Positions 20,428 to 26,608 of a DNA stretch of 26,608 nucleotides are shown piece by piece. Positions within the stretch are counted from its first letter, which is position 1. Every line of letters begins with the position of its first letter. The position numbers and the translations under genes were made by a program. The DNA is from Pelomyxa schiedti (Eukaryota; Evosea; Pelobiontida; Pelomyxidae). The DNA lies in assembly GCA_020536535.1 (NCBI GenBank), contig JAHLWZ010000632.1, positions 649 to 27,256 on the forward strand, in the 5' to 3' direction. The notes below the pieces were generated by a model. The model worked only from the letters and a program-made list of their open reading frames with translations. It ran no database searches and was not told where the DNA came from.

Positions 20428-22807
20428 CTACATAAATTTTCTCACAACCCGCACGCCTTCCTCCTCGTACTCTTTTCTCAGCACAACTTTGTCGTGGAAA
20501 CTCGACATTGCACCAAGGACGGAGCCTCCTAAATGGTTGTTTATTGAAAAAGGAATTGGGATTGTTTCCAACCTCGCCAAGAAGAAAAAGCATCAGGAGC
20601 AGGCACCACAGAGGGTAGTTCAGTCGGTGCTAGTTTAGACACCTCTGCCTTCAGTCTGGCGTCCAAATGCGGAAACAAGGAGTTGCCACCAGAAAGCACT
20701 ATATTCCTATAGAGGTCTCTTCCTGGGAAGGGGTAAGTGTGGGGCCAAGATTAAGGCAGTGGGAGGAGGGTACTGAATTCATGGCTGCAGTCTTGTATTG
20801 CAAAGTGAACCATGTTATGAATCCCAAAGGAGAGAGTGCAAGAAAGAACCCTGGGGAAAAATAAAGCTTCCGGGACCTGGTATTTGGCACTGCTAACACG
20901 TATGGCTTTCGAGTCAGGAAGGTGAAAGATGTCCTCTGCTGTGTCAGAAGTTGAAGTGGTGGGTAGGTCTGGTAAACAGCAGAGTCTTTCTTTGGCTTCA
21001 TTAATTGCCACCATGTTTTCTTGAGTTCTTGAGAAATTATTTCTTTGCAGTAACAGCTTCTGGAAGTACTCAGTCAAGTCATTTCCACCGAGTTCCAAAC
21101 GTTTCACAGCATGGCCTTGAATCTTTCCTAGGAAGAATGAGCAGGATCCAGAGGAACAAACATGTTTGATACCGTTAAACATGGGTACAATAAACGTAAC
21201 CCCATAACCACTTTCTACAGCAACTCCACTCTGCTTTCCCATAGCTAGCAGAGATAAGGCACCTTGTGACTCAATTGCCAAACCAGCAATGCCATGTTTC
21301 TCGAACATCTCTGTGACAATTCGGTCCCGCTTCTTGTTCATAGGACTATCTGCTAGAAGCACACGCTTTTCACTTGGATCAATCTTCAACTCCTGGAAAC
21401 TGTGCTCTAAAAGCGAGTTCATTCTCTCTGTGTCAAATATGTCACCTCGATAAATTGTGGGTCCAACTTCAACTAGTGCCAAACTTAAGAGAGTCACAGA
21501 AATTGAGGGGCCATACCATTGCTAAAAGAGGAAATAGGGAATTGCACCTCGGGGCAAAATCTATCATGTCCTGCATGGCCAACCTTGAATGCGCCAGATC
21601 CAGGGTCAACGACAATAACAGAGTTGGCAATAGGGGGACGGAAGAAACTGGAGGCCGAGCCGAGGCTCCTGGCATTCCGGTGATATGCGGATGCGGAAGA
21701 CTGAGTATGAAGTTGCAGGCTAGAGTGAACATGCAGAGGCTGTTGAGCTGTTATGCTTTCGTGATGTTCAGGTCGTTCTGGTGCGACTTGTTGTGAAGGC
21801 ATGCTCCGTAAGGGAATTAAAGGTAGAGCCTCCTTAAGTGGCGGGCTTATGGGTGATTTCGGAGGCGTTTGTGTTTGTGTTGTTGGGGTCAGTTGTGAGG
21901 TCTGTGGTACTGTATTTGAATTTGAAGCAGTGCTTCCGAGAGAATTAGATAAAAACTGATGGGAGGAGTCTGAGGCAAGTAGAAGCGGGTTTCTTGCAGG
22001 TTGCTGCTTTCGGCGAGGTGCCTTGGATTGGTAAATCGGGGTTGTTTGAGCTCGTTGTTGAAGTGAGAGTGAGTTTGTAGGTGATGTTTGTGGGGATGTA
22101 TATACAGATGTCCCATACGGAGATCGAGGAGGTGCGACTACAGTATTGATCACAGGACTGGCCACAGGACTGTTTGTGAGTTGGGTACAATTTTCTAAGT
22201 GTGGGGGATTGTTCAAGTGCGGCGGGCACTGGTTGTTGCGCATCGGGGGATGTTCTGAATTGTGGGAACTGCCACTCCCATAATCGCAATCGCGCGCCGC
22301 TTCCACAGACCGTGGCGTGCCCGTAGCCTTCTCCTCCTTGCAGCTTTCCACGAAATCTCTCACGACGCAGCTCTCCGGAGGCGCAGGCGCCGCCGCCGAG
22401 GCCCGCCCCAACTTGGCCGCGCCCTCGCCCTCGTCCTCGTCCTTGCCATCGTGTTCATTGCTGAGGAGCCAGTGGCTCAGGTCCTTTTTTTCGAATCCCA
22501 AGGGCGGAATTCGAGATGAGCCGGGGAATGCGCGAGGTCGTTTTGGTTGTTGTTGCTGTTGCTGTTGCTGTTGTTGCTGGCGATTTTTCTCCTCCATGAT
22601 ACGGGACTCTGACCAGGAGCCCCCGACCTGCTTGAGTACGTCTTGGACCTGAGCGTGGTGTCGCACGTGGCAGCAGGGGTCGGGGTCCGACAGCATTGAG
22701 TGGAATTCACGCGGCGGGACTTGAACCAGCGGCTTTGTGGTCGGGACCGGTACTGATTCGGACATCACGTCGTCGGGCGTCCTTGTTTCTCGGCCTGGTG
22801 TAAACAT
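20428..22807 (-). CDS. Actin-family protein with long Gln/Pro-rich N-terminal extension
   Basis: Minus strand, ATG at 22807. The first exon (to about 21525) encodes roughly 400 residues rich in Gln, Pro, Ser and Asn, including an 11-Gln run. The actin fold follows: NSVIVVDPGSGAFKVGHAGH is the phosphate-1 loop. After an intron come VEVGPTIYRGD, VLLADSPMNKKRDRIVTEMF and IESQGALSLLAMGKQSG, then VAVESGYGVTFIVPMFNG as phosphate-2 and LELGGNDLTEYFQKLLLQR. After two more introns the end reads DLYRNIVLSGGNSLFPHL, SSWRGGSVLGAMSSFHDK and YEEEGVRVVRKFM, with TAG at 20428-20430. Phosphate-2 is ESGYG where actin has DSGDG, so ATP hydrolysis may be altered. The C-terminus ends KFM rather than the usual KCF. 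It could be an actin-related protein or a modified actin; no ARP class is clear. Divergent from the dymeclin gene. Confidence 0.85.
22547..22579 (-). repeat. Polyglutamine tract, 11 mixed CAG/CAA codons
   Basis: On the minus strand eleven consecutive Gln codons, mixing CAG and CAA, follow NR and precede PKRPRAF in the N-terminal extension of the actin-family protein. Codon mixing argues the run is maintained at protein level. Confidence 0.85.
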
Positions 22808-22932
22808 CGTGGCTGCGATATCGGCTATAAATTGCTGCGTATGCGCATCAAATTGGAATGGTTTTTTGCGAAATTGCTTGTAACAAGTGCCAGTAGATGT
22901 TCGACTTTGCTATTTAATTTTCTTTGCAGGTG
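22808..22932. promoter_or_regulatory. Short bidirectional promoter region, actin-like/dymeclin
   Basis: Only 125 nt lie between the divergent ATGs of the actin-family gene (22807) and dymeclin (22933). A TATAAA at 22826-22831 reads toward dymeclin about 100 nt before its ATG. A nearby TGCGTATGCGCA (22836-22847) is a near-palindrome resembling the animal NRF1 site. A TTTTCTTTGCAG just before the dymeclin ATG also looks like a splice acceptor, so an upstream noncoding exon is possible. Confidence 0.4.
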
Positions 22933-25900
22933 ATGGGGCTGACTGGATCTCAGATGAGAAGGGAGCCCGGGTCTTATACCTCCGAACAACATGCCGCTGG
23001 TCGCGGGACTGCTATGTCGTCATTTCCGGGGGAAGATCTTGGCGTCAGCGCGCCCGCCGCTGTCTCCTCCCGAAGTTCGCTTTCTGTTGATGGTCCAATG
23101 GTACCTCTTCGGGACGAGTTGGAATACGTTTTTGGCGTTGAGCGATCTGAGCGCGTTGCTGATGTGATAGAGCGAATTACGGGCCGATTTCCCATCCCAG
23201 AAAACCAACCTTCAGGCTGTTGTGACCTCTTGCGCTCTATGTTGCGAGAGGGCGAAGGCTCAGTGAAACCTCCTTCGCAAGTGTCAATCCCCTCACCATC
23301 TTTGGTTGCGCAGACTACATCCGACCTGCCTAAACTGGACAATAAATGTGAACTTTCGTGCTTCTCTGAGACTCCAGAGAACCCTTGGGAAGCGTTCTTT
23401 CCTGAAGGGTGCGCTGGGTTGCTGTTACAAAAACTTGGTTTGCTTTCTGTGGTTATCACTCTTAGAAACTGATTTGTTCACCAAGTGACCAACGAGCCAA
23501 AGACACATAATTTACGGAAGTTCTTTGTTCACCTTACGTTTGTTTTACGAGTTGTACACTCCAGCGACTCTGCAGTATTTACCAATTCTATTCTCCACGA
23601 ATTAAAAGAGAATTGCAAGATTTTGAGTGAGCTACGGAATGGATTGCTTGTGGCCCGTATTTTATCGTTAATATTAATTGAATCCCATGGCAGTCCAAAT
23701 GAACTAATGGCTCTTTCCCAAGGTGAAATCCTCCACCCAATGCTTTCTTTCTTTCTTCTGCCTCTTTTTTCCTTAGTTGTCTTACTCTATACTCTGAGAC
23801 GTGCAGGCTTCCTGCACAATGGATGAATTTATCAGGGTACTGGGCATTTTTTGCTCGAACTTCGATTGCAATTCTTGGATGTTGTTGTCTACCTCTGGGC
23901 GCATTTACTAATCTGAAACGATAGAAACGATACGACAGAATCTTCCCCGTTACATACACTTTCTATTTCATTTCAAATTGAGGCATACTTGCTCTTGGTT
24001 GTGCTACTTGCACCTCAGATGTGTCATCTTCACCCAGGAGCTGACCACTGCAAAGTGGTGAGAGCAATAGAAGTTCATGGAGGGGAGGAACTCTTATCTC
24101 GGCTGGTTTGTACACTGCTGAGAAATTATACTGTGCTGAAGAAATATCACGCATCATCTGGGCCTGCTACAGGAATTGTTCCAACCATAGTTTCTTCGAT
24201 ATGTCAGATCCCTCAGTTCATATAATGTGTGATTGACAAGCAATAGCCTCGATTGTTCTTTTTCCAGTTTCTGCCTACATCTTTATTTCTCAATTTATGT
24301 ATGGCAAAGAAAAAAAGATGTCCATGGCAGGTATTTATAAACTTAGTATAATGTTGGTGTGTTGACTAATAAGCCCTCTTTTTATGAAGATCTCGCTCTT
24401 GAGCTAAGCACACTCAGCTTGCATCTTCTCCTCCTTCTAGCACATCCGTCTTCTCCTGACCAAATCGTAAATCCTGTTCGCCGTACATTAAATAGCTTGC
24501 TTGACACTTCTTCACGTGTGTGGAGTATTTTTATTCGGGATCCTTATGTAAAAATTAGCAAACATTGAAGCATCCTCCGTTCCACACCAGGCGAAAGTCG
24601 ACTTTGCCAGTGTATATGATGTCATAACAATGTACATTTCTTTTTCTTTGTGGGTTCCTCACAACAATTTCTAGGGACAGTGTTATGAAAGAAGAGACAG
24701 TGCTATTGCTCTATTTCTTGCTTCAAGGCAATCCACACTTCCAACACTATGTACTTTCTAGGACAGATCCGGATCAATTGGTTTGCTTCATCCACCATCA
24801 CTTTGGAGTAACAAGAGTTGAAGTTGCTACCTTTGATGCAAACATTGTGTGCCTCAAAGGAAGACAAATCACAGCACAGTTATATCATACTCACAGTGTT
24901 GTTAATACTAAGCAGTGATGTGACGTGGAATAGTACCTTACACCAAATTGTATTGTAACTGTCAATTCTTGGGTGATCCTAACATGAACAGCCCGTAATT
25001 CATGTTGAATGGTTCAAAGATCAATACCTAACAAATATGACACTTGGGGGACTTCTTGTTGTCGTTCTAGTGCGAACAGTACATATCAATTTACGGCGAT
25101 TGAGAGATTTGTATTTGCACACAAACTGTTTGGCCACCCTAGCAAATATGGCGCCACATTTCTCCTCTCTCCCCTCTTACGCTGCAAGCCGGCTTGTTCG
25201 ACTTGTTGAATTAATTGTCATCAAGTGTGCCAAATTAAAGAGGTTTGCGGCGTCGAATGTTCATTTTTCGTCCATCTAATGTGCTCCCTCACTCAATCAT
25301 GAAGCCTCTGTGGTGACGCTGTAAGTTTGTATGATAGGAGTATTCTTCTTTACATTTACTCAGGGAAGCACTGTTATTGAGGGAGATGACCTCGCTCCTG
25401 CCAACCAATTCTCAACTTATACTACTCTTTTACAAAGTGTTCTTGACATCCTCACTGTTGCTCTAGCGCATGGCCTTGAACGCAACATCTACCTCATGTT
25501 AGTTAGCATTTTTCTCATGCAGTGTTAACCTATTTCTTTTTATTACAGATATGCACTTCTCCAACAGAAGAAATTTCTTGTCGACCTGGAAGCTGAGGAG
25601 GAGTTCAAGGAAAAGGCATCTCGAATTCTACAGGTACAACCAACAGTCTGCCCAGTTGATTATTAATACAAGATAAGGTTGTTCAGTTCTTTGAAAAAGA
25701 GCTGCATGATGTGTTTACTTGCGAAGACTACACGTCTGAGTCTATCATTGACGTTCTTCAGAGACGCGCTCCCTCTTGCACTCTTCTTCGCGGGTCTGTG
25801 GTGTGTCTTGTCTTCCCCGCTCACTTTCTAGTCCTCTCAAATAATGCCCCGTCCAGGCACACCTTGAGTTTAAATATGATGAAGAGGAAACCGCGGCCGA

Positions 25901-26090
25901 ATTCTTCAATGCTTACATCTGGTCTGTGGTTTTCAGACGCCGGTTAATACCCTGGGATCCTTTGGGTGTCACTCTGTTCCCTGTTGAACCTATCGACGAC
26001 GATTCTACAGACACCAATGCACCTGCAACCACCACTCCACAAACCACTGAGCCCGAAAACAGCCACCCTCCTGCAGACGAGGAAGTCTAG
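22933..26090 (+). CDS. DYM: Dymeclin
   Basis: Golgi-associated peripheral membrane protein of the dymeclin family, which supports Golgi organisation and secretory traffic. The C-terminal half is clear: VLLLYFLLQGNPHFQHYVLS matches the LLLYTLLHQN..IR.Y.L.RTD block. GGLLVVVLVRTVHINLRRLR plus DLYLHTNCLATLANMAPHF match the family's best-conserved segment. NIYLMYALLQQKKFL and YDEEETAAEFFNAYIWS...IPWDP complete the fold, followed by an acidic Thr/Pro-rich tail ending at TAG 26088-26090. The N-terminus MGLTGS has Gly2 and Ser6, the pattern for N-myristoylation, as reported for human dymeclin. The middle (23480-24570) is spread over several short exons with ARILSLILIESHGSPNELM and LSTLSLHLLLLLAHPS. 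About ten introns are needed; exact joins between 23820 and 24360 are uncertain. Some 60 extra N-terminal residues precede the alignable part. Confidence 0.85.
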
Positions 26091-26608
26091 ACTGGCAACA
26101 TATCCCAGTCGCGACACATTACTCTACAGCACCCATACCCAAACAAGTCTCATACCCCCACCTCAGGCTGTAATTAGAACCCACTTATTTTTGGTGGCGA
26201 CCAATAATAAGTTCTAGAAAAAAAGAGAATAGTGGAAGCTATTTATAAACTCTGGGAACTTCGGTTCGCGCAGTTGCATTTCCAAAGAAAAAACCAGACA
26301 ATTAATTTGAAGGGCAGATGCGGCGCATTCATTTTATTTTCAAATTAATCGCACCGGCGACACGCTTCCCGCAGGAGAGGGGTACGACACAAAGTACAAC
26401 AGCGCAACCACGGAGGGGACGACAAGGACGAGGAGGACGACGATCTCGTACGCAACGCAAACCTCGTCGAAAAACGCGCGCGCACGCACACACCGACGGC
26501 ACGCCACGCCACGCCAACCACGGAGTTATATTACGGCGCGTGTTAACGTATTTCCAAGATCCCGATCCTGTGCGGCAAGGCTCTCTGAGAGAGAGGGGGG
26601 GGTGGGGG
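26091..26608. other. Terminal intergenic region without a confident gene
   Basis: After the dymeclin stop the first 230 nt are A/T-rich with no recognisable coding. From about 26310 the sequence becomes GC-rich. A plus-strand frame from ATG 26318 stays open to the window end (97 codons) and is very Arg-rich (PRRGRQGRGGRRSRT). A 62-codon minus frame (26329-26517) overlaps it. The window ends in a GA repeat and G-run. I cannot support a gene here. Confidence 0.4.
26577..26608 (+). repeat. GA repeat and poly-G at window end
   Basis: CTCTCTGAGAGAGAG followed by almost pure G. Simple sequence of this type commonly breaks assemblies, so the window may end at a contig edge. Confidence 0.7.

Noticed and set aside
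22974-23459. 161-codon minus-strand frame
   Set aside because: Antisense to the first dymeclin exon; no recognisable motif, and the sense strand gives the myristoylation-type start of dymeclin.
26329-26517. 62-codon minus-strand Cys/Arg-rich frame
   Set aside because: GC-rich composition artefact overlapping an equally open plus frame; no domain.
1-26608. CRISPR arrays, insertion sequences, transposons, tRNA or rRNA genes
   Set aside because: No regularly spaced repeats, terminal inverted repeats, transposase or reverse transcriptase motifs, or cloverleaf-type genes were seen by eye. A tRNAscan or Rfam search would be needed to exclude small RNAs fully.

Overview
This is nuclear DNA from a compact, intron-rich unicellular eukaryote (a protist or early-diverging relative; I cannot name the species). 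Nearly every gene is cut by short GT-AG introns, several of them about 37-55 nt. Reading frames join only across those introns, intergenic gaps are 65-530 nt, and all three stop codons are used. The gene families (P2X receptor, CLU-domain protein, dymeclin, cullin, actin family, SKICH domains) are eukaryotic. Bacterial features such as operons or ribosome binding sites do not apply.

Layout, left to right. (1) 7-2000 (+): P2X-type ATP-gated channel. (2) 2228-9151 (+): a CLU-domain/helical-repeat region, then leucine-rich repeats and a Pro-rich acidic tail. An in-phase intron (5905-5957) probably joins these into one large gene, but I list the two halves separately. (3) 9324-10982 (-): Pro/Gln-rich protein with a coiled coil, an ELARQLQAEE helix and a UBZ-like zinc finger. 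(4) 11516-14621 (+): vacuolar-type cation/H+ antiporter (CAX fold) with an N-terminal YccF-like membrane region. (5) 14709-15080 (+): small Asn/Asp-rich, Cys-containing hypothetical protein. (6) 15351-18083 (+): CUE domain, coiled coil and three tandem SKICH domains. (7) 18253-20363 (+): divergent cullin. (8) 20428-22807 (-): actin-family protein with a ~400-residue Gln/Pro-rich N-terminal extension. (9) 22933-26090 (+): dymeclin. The last 500 nt have no convincing gene, only an Arg-rich open frame running off the end.

The genes do not form an operon. Two themes recur. One is membrane and ion physiology: the P2X channel and the antiporter (in Dictyostelium P2X sits on the contractile vacuole, CAX-type exchangers act on vacuoles), plus dymeclin at the Golgi. 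The other is ubiquitin handling: a UBZ-like protein, a CUE/SKICH protein built like a selective-autophagy receptor, and a cullin. The most unusual proteins are the CUE-coiled-coil-3xSKICH protein, the actin with the long disordered head and altered second phosphate loop, and the probable CLU-LRR fusion. Exon boundaries were placed by eye from frame, splice dinucleotides and family conservation, so individual junctions may be off.
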